64,000 nt of DNA from Oceanobacter sp. (GCA_002733645.1 NVWL01000008.1:45363-109362), one strand, 5' to 3'; shown: positions 48,465 to 58,624, numbered from the stretch's first letter. Notes: generated by a model from the sequence alone, not told the origin. Translations and numbers: made by a program.

Positions 48465-49726
48465 CATTTCAACGTGAAGTTTTGCGCATCGTTGTAATCA
48501 CAGTGGGCGGACTTGCTGCAGGCTGGTCAATGGACTATCCATTATATGGCTTACTCGCAGGCTTGGCTGTTTCGCATTTATTTAGTCTACGTAATGCTAA
48601 TGCTTTTTATCGGTGGAGTTTTCGCACTGGCCCTGCACCTCAAGACAGTGGTCTTATTGGGTATGGTACCGACCGTGTTATCCGGCGTGAAAAAACACTG
48701 AAAAATCGCTTACTCAATCAAGCAAAACTTTTGCAACGCTACAACCAGGGCATCGAATCTTTACAAGATGGCGTAATTATTTTGAATGAAGAAGGTCATA
48801 TTAATACCTTCAACGGCGCGGCCGCTCGCGTGTTGCGCTTACGCCAAGACGACGTAGGCCAGCACGTTAAGAACTTAATTCGCGCCCCACAATTTGTACG
48901 CTTCTATGATAAAGGTGACTTTTCTGAACCTTTGCAGTTTGAGCTTCGAAATTACGTTCTTCAAATTCAGGTCACTGAGTTCGGCTTAGACCAAAAAATC
49001 ATGTTGGTACGCAACGTCACCGAACGCAAACGTGTTGAAGTTATGCGCCAGAATTTTATTGCTGATGTATCACACGAGTTACGTACTCCACTCACTGTTA
49101 TTAACGGCTATTTGGAAATGTTTAATGACATGGAAGTACCGACACCCATGGTCCGTGCAATGAAACAGATGAAAAGCCAAAGCGAGCGCATGACGAACTT
49201 GGTAAATGATCTTATTGAGCTATCTAAACTAGAAAGCGCTAGCTCTGAACGTAGTCGTGAATTATTTAGCCTTAGCGGTCTATGCCAACAAGTCATCGGT
49301 GAAATGAAAGGGTTTAGTGAAACTGCAAAAGTGCATTTTAAACCAGTTGATAATACTAAATTCATGATTGAAGGCTTTGAAGCTGAAATGCATTCTGTAC
49401 TGACTAATTTAATGACCAATGGCATTAAATACGGCAGTAACGAAGAAATTTTTGTTTCGTTAAGTACTTCAGATCGAGGCATTAAAGTTTCAATTAAAGA
49501 TAAAGGCCCAGGCATCCCGCCACAGCATTTGACTCGTTTAACCGAACGTTTTTATCGCGTTGATGAATCACGTGAATCGGCGGTTGGGGGTTCAGGACTC
49601 GGACTCGCGATTGTAAAACACGCGTTGGAACATCACGATTCTGAATTAGAAATTGAATCTATTCAGGGTAAAGGCAGTACTTTTTCGTTTGTTATTCCTT
49701 CTTTGCGCAACATCGATAAAGTCTGA
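48452..49726 (+). CDS. Second PhoR-type sensor kinase
   Basis: 424 residues. Two hydrophobic segments near the start, PAS domain (DGVIILNEEGHINTFNGAAARV), HisKA with His208 (ADVSHELRTPLTVING), ATPase domain (LMTNGIKYGS, GSGLGLAIVKH). Parallel to the first PhoR throughout. GTG start, using the repeat-borne ribosome site. Confidence 0.9.
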   Translation: MNRGAFQREVLRIVVITVGGLAAGWSMDYPLYGLLAGLAVSHLFSLRNANAFYRWSFRTGPAPQDSGLIGYGTDRVIRREKTLKNRLLNQAKLLQRYNQGIESLQDGVIILNEEGHINTFNGAAARVLRLRQDDVGQHVKNLIRAPQFVRFYDKGDFSEPLQFELRNYVLQIQVTEFGLDQKIMLVRNVTERKRVEVMRQNFIADVSHELRTPLTVINGYLEMFNDMEVPTPMVRAMKQMKSQSERMTNLVNDLIELSKLESASSERSRELFSLSGLCQQVIGEMKGFSETAKVHFKPVDNTKFMIEGFEAEMHSVLTNLMTNGIKYGSNEEIFVSLSTSDRGIKVSIKDKGPGIPPQHLTRLTERFYRVDESRESAVGGSGLGLAIVKHALEHHDSELEIESIQGKGSTFSFVIPSLRNIDKV

Positions 49727-49750
49727 ATGGGTCGGCTCTTTTGATCGCCG

Positions 49751-49783
49751 ATCATTAACATAAATTAATCTTCTGTTAATGAT
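49751..49783. other. Inverted repeat before carbonic anhydrase gene
   Basis: ATCATTAAC (49751-49759) and GTTAATGAT (49775-49783), perfect 9-bp arms with a 15-base spacer and no T run. It may be a regulator site or a terminator for the kinase gene. Confidence 0.4.
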
Positions 49784-49844
49784 TGATTCAGGATCTTTTC
49801 AACATTTCTCTATACATTAAGGGTTCTATTTTGGAGGAATAAAG

Positions 49845-50702
49845 ATGTCCATGTTGAAACACTATGTTATCGCAAGCTCATTACTTATACCGGTTGTTGC
49901 AATGGCCGGATATTCATCGTCCGAAACTGTGTCTGATAAAGTTATCGCGGAACAGCGCGAACGCCTTGCCGAAAATACCCAAGGCCAGGGGTTCGGGCCT
50001 CAGTCGCCACGTGACATTGATCAGGTTTCCGGTAAAAACAGCAACATGTTCCAGCCAGCGCCGGCACACAGCCAAATGAATCTCTGCAATATTCACTTCC
50101 ACGTTGGTGCAGAGCACAAGGGCGGAGAGTTCACGACCTATGCAGGAAATGGTAATGGACAGGGAGCAGGTACAGGTTATCTGTTTAACGGCGAACTAAG
50201 TAAAAAGCAGCTTAAATCCTTTAAAGGCGAAGTTTGCGCAGCAAAAGGGAGAAGTCTAGTTCCCGGTGATACCATTGAGGTGCATTTCGTACACACTACT
50301 GCTCAAATTCAACCGGGCCCAACACTCGGCGCATGTCTTTCAGACAACATTATGAACCCTCAATTGCGAGTTGAAGCGCAAGTGATTGTTCTGGCCAACG
50401 ACGATAAAGCAATCGACTTCAATGAAATGGCGACAGTGGCGCAGGTGAATGGTTATTATCAGGCACCTAATATCCCAACGAACACCGGCACGCCAGTTCA
50501 GTATGCGGGATCGACTACAGGTCCGTCTTACAATGAAAAAGGTTCTCCCCTTCAAGTCAGCTGGAGCGTACGTCCTGAAGTGGCAGTGGTTGATATTGAA
50601 TCAGTAGCAGACTGGTGTGAAGAAAATGAGTTTGACGAGGATCATGCTCACGGTGTTCGGAACCTTGTACTGAACCCGCAGCTTCTATCTGAGATCAAGT
50701 AA
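49845..50702 (+). CDS. Delta-class carbonic anhydrase, exported
   Basis: 285 residues. Interconverts CO2 and bicarbonate in the periplasm. Signal peptide (SSLLIPVVAMA). The block NLCNIHFHVGAEHKGGEF has His84, His86 and His91 in the pattern of the zinc site, and Cys residues (81, and later CAAKG, GACLSD, DWCEE) that could form disulfides. This fits the delta class known first from diatoms and found in some bacteria. GGAGGAATAAAG precedes ATG 49845. Convergent with the next two-component pair. Confidence 0.75.
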   Translation: MSMLKHYVIASSLLIPVVAMAGYSSSETVSDKVIAEQRERLAENTQGQGFGPQSPRDIDQVSGKNSNMFQPAPAHSQMNLCNIHFHVGAEHKGGEFTTYAGNGNGQGAGTGYLFNGELSKKQLKSFKGEVCAAKGRSLVPGDTIEVHFVHTTAQIQPGPTLGACLSDNIMNPQLRVEAQVIVLANDDKAIDFNEMATVAQVNGYYQAPNIPTNTGTPVQYAGSTTGPSYNEKGSPLQVSWSVRPEVAVVDIESVADWCEENEFDEDHAHGVRNLVLNPQLLSEIK

Positions 50703-50732
50703 CATTAAGCAGGCGTAATTACCGGCCTATTA

Positions 50733-50762
50733 GTTATCGGTTGACGATCGTCAGCCGATAAC
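50733..50762. other. 30-base near-perfect palindrome at a convergent junction
   Basis: GTTATCGG and CCGATAAC enclose TGACGATCGTCA, itself a palindrome; only one pair (T-G) is not Watson-Crick. It overlaps the last codons and stop of the response regulator on the minus strand and lies 30 bases after the carbonic anhydrase gene. No T tail. It could be a binding site or a mutual transcript end. Confidence 0.7.
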
Positions 50763-51417
50763 CATTCCCCCTCAAAGTCTCAATAGTTAACACATCCACT
50801 ACTGATAGCTTCTGCCGCACCCGGCTAATATAGACATCAACTATATTAGTCAAAGGATCTTTCTCTGACTGCCATACCCGATTCAGGATACGCTCGCGGC
50901 TGAGCACCTTTCTGGGGTTCTCTGCAAAAAACTCTAACAAATCATATTCAATTCGGGTCAGTTTAAGTTCACCTGCGCCATGCCTTACTATACGTTGATC
51001 TCGAAACAGCGTCAGTGGGCCGCAAGTGAGTTTGTCATCTACTGCTCCTCCCGCCATAGACGCTCTCCTGCCAAGCACCTGAATACGTGCAAGCAGTTCT
51101 TCAAAATCGAACGGCTTACAGAGATAATCATCAGCACCCTGTCGAAGCCCATCAACGCGATCACTGACATCATCCATGGCTGTTAAAAGTAGAACCATCG
51201 GTGAAGACGGAAGACGTTTAATACTCTGCAATAACACTAAGCTGTCAGTATCTCCAAACATACGATCCAGTACCGCGACTTCCGGTGCTTCACGACTTAT
51301 AATCGCGATCAGATTATGAACATCACTTTCACAAATCACCTCATAACCCTCAGATTCAAGCCCACGTTTTAAAAAGCTCAACAAGGGCAATTCATCATCC
51401 GCAATTAGTATTTTCAT
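50734..51417 (-). CDS. OmpR-family response regulator
   Basis: 227 residues. Receiver Asp51 (VAVLDRMFGD), K in LCKPFDFEELLARI, winged helix with RILNRVWQSEKDPLTNIVDVYISRVRQKL. Its partner kinase is encoded just upstream (4-base ATGA overlap). Stimulus unknown. The nearby exported carbonic anhydrase and porin are candidate targets. Confidence 0.88.
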   Translation of the reverse strand: MKILIADDELPLLSFLKRGLESEGYEVICESDVHNLIAIISREAPEVAVLDRMFGDTDSLVLLQSIKRLPSSPMVLLLTAMDDVSDRVDGLRQGADDYLCKPFDFEELLARIQVLGRRASMAGGAVDDKLTCGPLTLFRDQRIVRHGAGELKLTRIEYDLLEFFAENPRKVLSRERILNRVWQSEKDPLTNIVDVYISRVRQKLSVVDVLTIETLRGNGYRLTIVNR

Positions 51418-52976
51418 TCTGAAAAATGCCTCGGGATAACAATTGTAAATATTGACCCCTGCCCCTGCTCGGACTCGGCGTAAATTTCCCCCTGGTGTGC
51501 CTCCACCAGAGTACGAGCGATTGATAAACCAAGACCAGATCCGTCTGTGCGTGGTTTAAAGCGAACGAAACGCTCAAAAATATACTGTAAATCGGCAGGT
51601 GAGATTCCGTCACCGTAATCTTTCACACTAATCACCACCTGATCCTTAGTCACCCTCAGTGAAATATCGACAGGATCATCCGGATCTGAGTAACGGGTCG
51701 CGTTATCTATAAGGATAGTCATAATCTGACGCAACCTCTGCTCATCCGCCCTGATTACAACCGGAGGGTGTTGCAGCTCGCCAACGCTTAATTGAAAAGA
51801 CCGCAATGGCATTTTTCTCTGCCACTGCTCCACTTGATACTCAAGAATATTAACTACCTCGATATCTTCAGGAAATAACCTCAACTGGTTAATTTCAGCA
51901 CGCGCCAGAAGTAACAAGTCATCGACGAGGACGCTCAGGCCAACAACCTGATCAAGTACCGTCTCTAATGCGGTCCTGTAGTCTTCGGTATCCGCATGAT
52001 TCTGCCGTAAGGTTACCTGAGCCTCTCCACGTATTATGGTCAACGGCGTTCTGAGCTCATGGGATATATCCGCAATAAACTGCTTACGTCTTGCATCAAT
52101 CAGAGTGAGCTGTCGATTAGCCTCGGTCAGTTCCGATGTTCGTTGGTCTACATCATACTGCAATTGATCACGCATCGTTTCAGCCTGCTTCTCATGTTCG
52201 GCCATCTGACCTGCTAACTGATTGAGAGACTGAACCAGAGAATGAAATTCCTGATCAAGATTTTCTGGTAAACGGAATTTATAGTTCCCTGATGCAATCA
52301 CCTGGGTACCACTACCGATCACGGTCAGCGGCTGATAAAGTTGATTAAATAGCCAGAAACAACCAAATACGATAAAAGGCCCGACCAACACACAAAGAAT
52401 GATACTGAACCATACGATGGCTGAGTTTAATGCTTCGATACGAGCATTCGTCGCAGAGACCACTTTACTCTGGCGTGATACTGCCGCATTGATTGCTTCA
52501 CGAAATTTATTATCAATCGTGAATTCGAGTAATCGCTGAACTCGCTCCTGCTGACGCAATGGCGTTGAGTCATTCATTGCAATAATCGCATTAAATTCTT
52601 CAATAATTTCAGCGATCAGAAACTGCAGTTCATCGGTATCTTCAACACTTCCTTGAGTAATATCAGGACCGAGCTCATTTCTCTGACGCACTTCAAGGTC
52701 CCGGATGACCATTAAAGACTGCTCAATCAGAGCCTGTTTATTGCGCACTTCGGCCTGGTTGGCATTGCGTCCAAAGATCAGCTCATCAGTCAGCTGTTTA
52801 AACAAGCGGTAGGAGATACTCGACAGCATCTGATGCTCAGAGAGCAAGGATTGTGCAGTGGCACTCTGGCGAAGATTTTCCTTGGTTATGTATGCGGAAA
52901 CAGCAACACCGCTTAGCGCTAAAACCAGAACAGCGGCGGAAATAAAACCAAAGAGGAACAACTTTCTTTTATACAT
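51414..52976 (-). CDS. Sensor histidine kinase
   Basis: 520 residues. Membrane segment (10-30), long helical periplasmic region, second segment (187-210), HAMP (QPLTVIGSGTQVIASGNYKF, in part), HisKA with His306 (ADISHELRTPLT), ATPase (QIMTILIDNATRYS, GSGLGLSIARTL). Partner of the response regulator that overlaps its stop. Confidence 0.9.
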   Translation of the reverse strand: MYKRKLFLFGFISAAVLVLALSGVAVSAYITKENLRQSATAQSLLSEHQMLSSISYRLFKQLTDELIFGRNANQAEVRNKQALIEQSLMVIRDLEVRQRNELGPDITQGSVEDTDELQFLIAEIIEEFNAIIAMNDSTPLRQQERVQRLLEFTIDNKFREAINAAVSRQSKVVSATNARIEALNSAIVWFSIILCVLVGPFIVFGCFWLFNQLYQPLTVIGSGTQVIASGNYKFRLPENLDQEFHSLVQSLNQLAGQMAEHEKQAETMRDQLQYDVDQRTSELTEANRQLTLIDARRKQFIADISHELRTPLTIIRGEAQVTLRQNHADTEDYRTALETVLDQVVGLSVLVDDLLLLARAEINQLRLFPEDIEVVNILEYQVEQWQRKMPLRSFQLSVGELQHPPVVIRADEQRLRQIMTILIDNATRYSDPDDPVDISLRVTKDQVVISVKDYGDGISPADLQYIFERFVRFKPRTDGSGLGLSIARTLVEAHQGEIYAESEQGQGSIFTIVIPRHFSE

Positions 52977-53017
52977 GCCAGGCTCCTAGCGCCCTTATTT
53001 AGCAATCATCATAAAAG

Positions 53018-53049
53018 AAAAAAAGCGCCACCGAAACAACCGGAGACGC
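53018..53049 (-). terminator. Terminator of the porin gene
   Basis: On the minus strand a 9-bp stem with one mismatch and one wobble (53041-53049 with 53025-53033) is followed by T7. It is about 31 bases after the porin stop. Confidence 0.8.
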
Positions 53050-53079
53050 CCTATTTCTAACGCAATTTGTCAGAAAGAA

Positions 53080-54147
53080 TCAGAACACGAACTGAGCTCG
53101 CGCACGGAATTCCTGCCCTTCATCAGAGGTACCATCACCTTCAGCCACAGAGTAAGACATCCCTAGGCGAACGTTATTGTTTGCGTAGTAATTCAGACCA
53201 ATACCGACTTCAGAAGCATCGGTAGCCCCAAGCTCAGTATCTGAGTAGTTGCCGTCTCCCTGAGTAGCGCGGACCACAACTTCGTAGGCCCCCTTGCTAC
53301 TGGCAGGCTTGATACGCTTGAACTTACCACCTTTGTATGGGCGAGTTTCTCCGGTCAATACGTAACCGACCTGGACATAAGACCCTGCAAGGTCATCAGC
53401 ATCATCAATGCTACGTTGCATATACTCAGCCTGAGCGTGCAGTGGACCAAACACACCTGCGAGTTCAAGACCCATAGTCAAAGTGTCTTCACCTTGATTG
53501 TAACTGCCTGCACCAAGGTGAACCAGTCCGCCGTCAATTTCCGCCGCATAGGCAACACGCGCTGCTAAGAACATTTCGCTGGCTTCAGTTTTGTCTTCAC
53601 CGTCTTCAAACAAACCGACCCCGTAGTGAAATCCTGCAATGTCGCCGTTAACCTGAACACCCGCAAGGCGACCTACTGAGTAAGCTTCGGTCACCGCACT
53701 GCGCTCAAGGAAGCTAATGTCATTTGACGACGTATAGTCTTCTAAGCTGAACTCTACCCGCTGATAGCCAATTGAGATTTGGGCCGGCTTTCCGAAGCCT
53801 TCGTAGGTAATGAAGAGATCTTCTACAGTACCGCCGCCGTCAGTACGTGCTCCATCTTCGGTTTCTGACGCTTGGTCAATATTGAATTGTGACTTGAGGC
53901 TCCAGTCACCCACAGTACTTTTCATGTAAATACGAGCTCGGCGAACGTGAAGATCCGATTCGTCAGTAGCGCCATTCTTTTTAGCCAAATTATAGTCCCA
54001 CTGTAAACGCCCACCGGTCTGGAACTTGATTTCCTGTTCCTGGGCCATCAGACCACCACTCAGTTTTATTATAAGGTCGTCTTTCTCATCGGAATGCGCA
54101 AAACTTGTTGCACAAGCAACCGCTATAAAAAGTGCTGTTCTTTTCAT
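53080..54147 (-). CDS. Phosphate-selective-type porin (OprO/OprP-like)
   Basis: 355 residues. Signal peptide (MKRTALFIAVACATSFAHS), N-terminal FQTGGRLQWDY and HVRRARIYMKSTVGDWSLKSQFN as in OprP/OprO, and a beta barrel ending FRARAQFVF with C-terminal Phe. Lets phosphate or polyphosphate cross the outer membrane. A Pho box sits about 95 bases before its start, tying it to the PhoB regulon. Confidence 0.83.
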   Translation of the reverse strand: MKRTALFIAVACATSFAHSDEKDDLIIKLSGGLMAQEQEIKFQTGGRLQWDYNLAKKNGATDESDLHVRRARIYMKSTVGDWSLKSQFNIDQASETEDGARTDGGGTVEDLFITYEGFGKPAQISIGYQRVEFSLEDYTSSNDISFLERSAVTEAYSVGRLAGVQVNGDIAGFHYGVGLFEDGEDKTEASEMFLAARVAYAAEIDGGLVHLGAGSYNQGEDTLTMGLELAGVFGPLHAQAEYMQRSIDDADDLAGSYVQVGYVLTGETRPYKGGKFKRIKPASSKGAYEVVVRATQGDGNYSDTELGATDASEVGIGLNYYANNNVRLGMSYSVAEGDGTSDEGQEFRARAQFVF

Positions 54148-54371
54148 GGTTTTTATCCATTCTCTATGTGTTGTGTGTGGCGATCACCTTCGCCATCATC
54201 ATTGAGCCATTACAGCTTGATGATGATTATGTTTCTTTAATATGACAAAAATATGACAAGGTGAAATATTAATGAAACAAAAAATTAACAAGTACCATTA
54301 AGAGCTAAACAGGCCAGAGTTGAAAATAGTCGAAAGAAGAGTAAAAGCGAGGAAGTGCTAGGAGGAAAAGT
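54148..54371. other. Promoter region of the porin gene
   Basis: About 220 bases holding the Pho box and A/T-rich promoter sequence for the porin. No gene. Confidence 0.5.
54242..54259 (-). promoter_or_regulatory. Pho box before the porin gene
   Basis: On the minus strand TTGTCAT-ATTT-TTGTCAT, a clean 7-4-7 repeat. Confidence 0.85.
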
Positions 54372-54410
54372 AGAGAAATTGCGCCGTTTGTAAAATAACG
54401 GCGCAATTAC
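54372..54410 (-). terminator. Terminator after phoU
   Basis: AATTGCGCCGTT (54377-54388) pairs perfectly with AACGGCGCAATT (54397-54408), 8-base loop, followed on the minus strand by TTTCTC. Closes the pst-phoU unit. Confidence 0.75.
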
Positions 54411-54419
54411 ATAAAGCAA

Positions 54420-55130
54420 TTAGTCACGAGCGGTTTTTTCTATCTCTGTCAGTGTGCTGTGACGAACGTCAGTACCACTAACCAAGTAAATAACTTGCTC
54501 AGAGATATTACGCGCATGATCACCAATACGTTCAATGGCACGAAGAATCCAGAGGATATTAATGGCTTGGCCAATAGAACGTGGATCTTCCATCATATAG
54601 GTAATTAATTCACGCAATGCCGAAGCATATTGCTTATCAACCAGTTTATCGTTACGCACCACTTCAATAGCGCCTTCAACATCGTGGCGAGCAAAGGCAT
54701 CCAGAGCACCAGAAATCATTTTCACAACTTCTTCACCCATGTAGCGCATCGCTTGCTGACACAGCTGAGGATTTTTAGAATCGGTGACTTCCAAGGTATG
54801 AATTGCGATTTTGCTTGCTTCGTCGCCCATACGCTCAAGGTCACGTACAACGCGAGAGACCGCAAGCACCATGCGTAAATCAGAGGCCGCAGGCTGACGA
54901 CGTACCAAAATCTGAGTACATTCGTTATCAATGGTGACTTCAGCTTTATCTACGTCATCTTCACGACGAATAACATCGTCCGCAAGATGAGTATCACCCG
55001 AGCAAATTGCCGCTACCGCGTTGGCAACCTGACGCTCGACCAAGCCACCCATGCTCATCATGTGATTACGGATAGCTTCCAGATCTGCATTAAACTGCCC
55101 AGAAATATGCTGGTTAAAGTTCATGTCCAT
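54420..55130 (-). CDS. phoU: Phosphate transport regulator PhoU
   Basis: 236 residues. Two three-helix-bundle PhoU repeats with metal-site motifs ERMGDEASKIA and ERIGDHARNISE. Links PstSCAB activity with PhoR and damps the regulon. AGGAGG before ATG 55130. Last gene of pstSCAB-phoU. Confidence 0.97.
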   Translation of the reverse strand: MDMNFNQHISGQFNADLEAIRNHMMSMGGLVERQVANAVAAICSGDTHLADDVIRREDDVDKAEVTIDNECTQILVRRQPAASDLRMVLAVSRVVRDLERMGDEASKIAIHTLEVTDSKNPQLCQQAMRYMGEEVVKMISGALDAFARHDVEGAIEVVRNDKLVDKQYASALRELITYMMEDPRSIGQAINILWILRAIERIGDHARNISEQVIYLVSGTDVRHSTLTEIEKTARD

Positions 55131-55142
55131 ATTTGCCTCCTG

Positions 55143-55946
55143 TTAGCCGAAACGGCCTGTGATATAGGCTTCAGTTAGTTGATGCTCGGGCGTTGTAAAT
55201 ACTTTGTCCGTCGAGTTCACTTCAATCAGCTGTCCGAGGTGAAAGTACGCTGTGCGTTGTGACACACGAGCAGCCTGCTGCATAGAGTGAGTTACGATGG
55301 CGATGGTGTATTTCTCGCGCAGTTCATCAATCAGTTCTTCAATTTTAGCAGTTGCAATCGGATCCAGTGCAGAACATGGCTCATCCATCAAAATAACTTC
55401 AGGATCAACCGCGATGGTGCGAGCAATACACAGACGCTGTTGCTGACCACCAGATAAACCAGTACCTGGTGAATGCAGGCGATCTTTTACTTCCGCCCAC
55501 AAGCCTGCGCGCTGCAAACTTTTTTCAACAATTTCATCAAGATCAACACGCGACGTGGCTAATCCATGAATACGCGGACCGTAAGCTACGTTGTCATAAA
55601 TAGTTTTCGGGAATGGGTTAGGCTTCTGAAACACCATGCCAACAGTTGCACGTAATGGCACCACGTCAACTTTAGGATCATAAATATTGCCACCATCAAG
55701 AACGATCTCACCTGTGACTTTACAGATATCGATGGTGTCGTTCATGCGGTTTAAACAACGTAAAAAGGTTGATTTGCCACAACCCGACGGGCCAATCAAT
55801 GCGATAACTTCGTTTTTACCAATATCTAGGCTGACGTCAAAAATAGCCTGTTTTTCACCGTAATGAACGCAAACATCACGAGCGCTCAATTTAGCTGAGT
55901 CGCAGAATGGTTTGCCGTCCGTTTTGTGGTTTTCAATAATACTCAT
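55143..55946 (-). CDS. pstB: Phosphate ABC transporter ATPase PstB
   Basis: 267 residues. Walker [11 protein letters not shown], signature [16 protein letters not shown], Walker [14 protein letters not shown]. Drives high-affinity phosphate import. 12 bases before phoU, 31 bases after pstA. Confidence 0.98.
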   Translation of the reverse strand: MSIIENHKTDGKPFCDSAKLSARDVCVHYGEKQAIFDVSLDIGKNEVIALIGPSGCGKSTFLRCLNRMNDTIDICKVTGEIVLDGGNIYDPKVDVVPLRATVGMVFQKPNPFPKTIYDNVAYGPRIHGLATSRVDLDEIVEKSLQRAGLWAEVKDRLHSPGTGLSGGQQQRLCIARTIAVDPEVILMDEPCSALDPIATAKIEELIDELREKYTIAIVTHSMQQAARVSQRTAYFHLGQLIEVNSTDKVFTTPEHQLTEAYITGRFG

Positions 55947-55977
55947 AATTAAATTCGCTTATTCCCGTAGTCAGTGT

Positions 55978-57258
55978 TTACCAGCGACGCTCAAGGCGAC
56001 GGCGCAGCACAACGGCGGCGGTATTCATAATAATAAGGAAGCCCAGCAGTACCATGATGGCGCCCGAAGTTCGTTCGGTAAATGCACGCTCAGGACTGTC
56101 AGACCATAGGAAAATTTGCACAGGCAATACGGTAGACGGATCATTAATGAAACCCGGTACATCAACCACAAATGCGATCATACCAATCATCAACAGCGGC
56201 GCTGTCTCACCCAATGCTTGAGCCATACCAATAATGGTACCGGTCAACATGCCCGGAAGCGCTAGCGGCAGAACATGATGGAACACCGTCTGCATTTTAG
56301 AAGCACCGAGCCCAAGGGCCGCTTCACGAATTGACGGTGGTACGGCTTTAATCGCTGCACGTCCAGAAATAATAATGGTCGGTAACGTCATCAAGGTTAA
56401 GACTAAACCACCCACCAGTGGGGTTGAACGCGACACACCAAAAATATTAATAAAGATAGCTAAGCCCAACAAGCCAAAGGTGATTGAAGGCACCGCGGCT
56501 AGGTTGTTGATATTGATTTCGACGATTTCTGTCAGACGATTTTTAGGCGCAAACTCTTCGAGATAAATCGCAGCGGCCACACCAATCGGGAATGACAGTA
56601 AGAAGGTAACGAGCAAGGTTAAGAAAGTACCCGTCATAGCACCACGTATACCGGCGAGTTCAGGCTCGCGCGAATCACCATTCACAAAGAAGGTGGTATT
56701 AAAGCGTGTATGCAAATCACCGGATTCAACCCAGCTATCAAGCCAGCCTAGCTGTGCCTCTGATAGGCGAGTGCTGCCATCGTCATTTCCGTGATCATGT
56801 TTAAACCACTGATCAACATCATCATCCATGATTAAATCGATGGTGATTGTTTGACCAATCAATGACGTGTCAGCCAAAATTTCTTTCTGAATCTGCCAAC
56901 CAGCACCGGCAGAAATCATGCTGTACAACTGACGACGCTCTTTACGACCACTTGGCTGCATTTCAGTTTTGAAATGATTTTTCACTAAGCCTTCGTAGTT
57001 CGCATTCATTAATGCTTGTTCATCAGAAGTGGTACTGATTTCTAGATAATCCGCATCAAGGTAGATCTCAGTCGTCAGTACGGTTTGGCTAAATGCCGAG
57101 TACCCTTTCGAGAAAATATCCCCAAAGAGCACAACCAAGCAAAGCATGCCGAATAATACGGACGCCATGCCGTACAAGCGAAAGCGAGTTTCAGACGCAC
57201 GGCGACGCGCCATACTGGCTTCTACTTTTTGACGAGTCGTTAAGTTTGAGTTAGTCAT
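55978..57258 (-). CDS. pstA: Phosphate ABC transporter permease PstA
   Basis: 426 residues, longer than E. coli PstA because of a periplasmic insert after the first segment (res. 60-190). The C-terminal permease core has EAALGLGASKMQTVFHHVLPLALPG, the EAA loop that contacts PstB. Start 57258 overlaps the pstC stop by 8 bases; a longer in-frame start is unlikely. Confidence 0.95.
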   Translation of the reverse strand: MTNSNLTTRQKVEASMARRRASETRFRLYGMASVLFGMLCLVVLFGDIFSKGYSAFSQTVLTTEIYLDADYLEISTTSDEQALMNANYEGLVKNHFKTEMQPSGRKERRQLYSMISAGAGWQIQKEILADTSLIGQTITIDLIMDDDVDQWFKHDHGNDDGSTRLSEAQLGWLDSWVESGDLHTRFNTTFFVNGDSREPELAGIRGAMTGTFLTLLVTFLLSFPIGVAAAIYLEEFAPKNRLTEIVEININNLAAVPSITFGLLGLAIFINIFGVSRSTPLVGGLVLTLMTLPTIIISGRAAIKAVPPSIREAALGLGASKMQTVFHHVLPLALPGMLTGTIIGMAQALGETAPLLMIGMIAFVVDVPGFINDPSTVLPVQIFLWSDSPERAFTERTSGAIMVLLGFLIIMNTAAVVLRRRLERRW

Positions 57259-58624
57259 ACTGCTCCCGGTACTTCTGAACAATCTTAATCGCGACGAAGT
57301 TCAAGGCTAGCGTCACAATAAACAACACCAGACCCAATGCGAATGCTGCCAACGTCTTCGGAGAATCGAATTCTTGGTCACCCACCAGCAGGGTTACAAT
57401 TTGCACCGTTACTGTGGTTACGCTGTCGAGCGGGTTGGCTGTGAGGTTCGCGGCTAAGCCCGCCGCCATGGCGACAATCATGGTTTCACCAATGGCACGC
57501 GATACAGCCAACATAACAGCACCGACAATACCCGGTAATGCGGCAGGGATAACCACCTGACGTACCGTTTCACTTTTTGTCGCCCCTAAACCGTAGCTGC
57601 CATCACGTAGTGATTGCGGCACGGCATTGATCACGTCGTCTGATAATGACGATACAAAAGGAATAATCATGATGCCCATCACCAAACCCGCAGCCAGTGC
57701 GCTTTCAGATGACACATCCAACCCTGCAGTTTCACCCCATTGGCGAATCAGCGGCGCTACCGTTAAGGCCGCGAAGAAGCCATAAACAACAGTAGGAATA
57801 CCCGCCAACACCTCCAATGCAGGCTTAGCAACCTGACGTACATTAGAGGCCGCATATTCAGACAAATAAATAGCAGCCATCAAGCCCACCGGCACCGCAA
57901 TAAACATCGCAATCGCGGAAATCAGAAGGGTACCGGTAAATAGAGGAATGGCTCCAAAGCTACCTGACGAGCCAGATTGATCCGCACGTAATGCCACCTG
58001 CGGTGACCACGTCGTGCCAAATAAAAACTCAATCGGTGAGACTTTTTGGAAGAACATGATGGCTTCGAACAATACGCTGGCCAAAATACCTAGTGTGGTA
58101 AGAACTGCGATGGCCGAACTCAAGAATAGAAGCTTACGAACAATGCTTTCTACCTCGCCGCGCGCGCGCATATCAGGCTGAATACGACGCCACGTCAAAC
58201 CCAGCCCCGCAAAAATCAATGCCAGTATCACACCGCCTTTTAATAGCGAGGTACGCGCTTGCAAGTCAACAAGGTGAGCCGCAGCCCCACTGAGATTACT
58301 CTCAGCCATGAGCGAACTGTCTTTTGCAAGATTATGCACCTTAGACAAGGCCAGACGAACATCCGCTTCCCCTGCCAATCGAATCGATTCTGGCAATTGA
58401 AGTGTCAGCAACATATCAACGACTCGGGTCTCAAAGACTGCCCAAAGCAATAACAAAAGTAATGGTGGCAGTGTCGTCCACAAGGCGACAAGCGCGCCGT
58501 AATGAGTAGGCAGGGAATGCATTTTTGCACCCTGACTAGCTAAGGTTCTGGCTCGGTTGCGCCCGAGTAGGTAAGCCCCACCCAAGGCAATCAAGACCGC
58601 GATCAACAATGTGCTGTAGTTCAT
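57251..58624 (-). CDS. pstC: Phosphate ABC transporter permease PstC
   Basis: 457 residues, with a long N-terminal extracytoplasmic insert before the permease core. EAA loop DGSYGLGATKSETVRQVVIPAALPG, ISAIAMFIAVPVGLMAAIYLSEY and GIPTVVYGFFAAL are PstC features. Overlaps pstA by 8 bases. Confidence 0.96.
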   Translation of the reverse strand: MNYSTLLIAVLIALGGAYLLGRNRARTLASQGAKMHSLPTHYGALVALWTTLPPLLLLLLWAVFETRVVDMLLTLQLPESIRLAGEADVRLALSKVHNLAKDSSLMAESNLSGAAAHLVDLQARTSLLKGGVILALIFAGLGLTWRRIQPDMRARGEVESIVRKLLFLSSAIAVLTTLGILASVLFEAIMFFQKVSPIEFLFGTTWSPQVALRADQSGSSGSFGAIPLFTGTLLISAIAMFIAVPVGLMAAIYLSEYAASNVRQVAKPALEVLAGIPTVVYGFFAALTVAPLIRQWGETAGLDVSSESALAAGLVMGIMIIPFVSSLSDDVINAVPQSLRDGSYGLGATKSETVRQVVIPAALPGIVGAVMLAVSRAIGETMIVAMAAGLAANLTANPLDSVTTVTVQIVTLLVGDQEFDSPKTLAAFALGLVLFIVTLALNFVAIKIVQKYREQYD

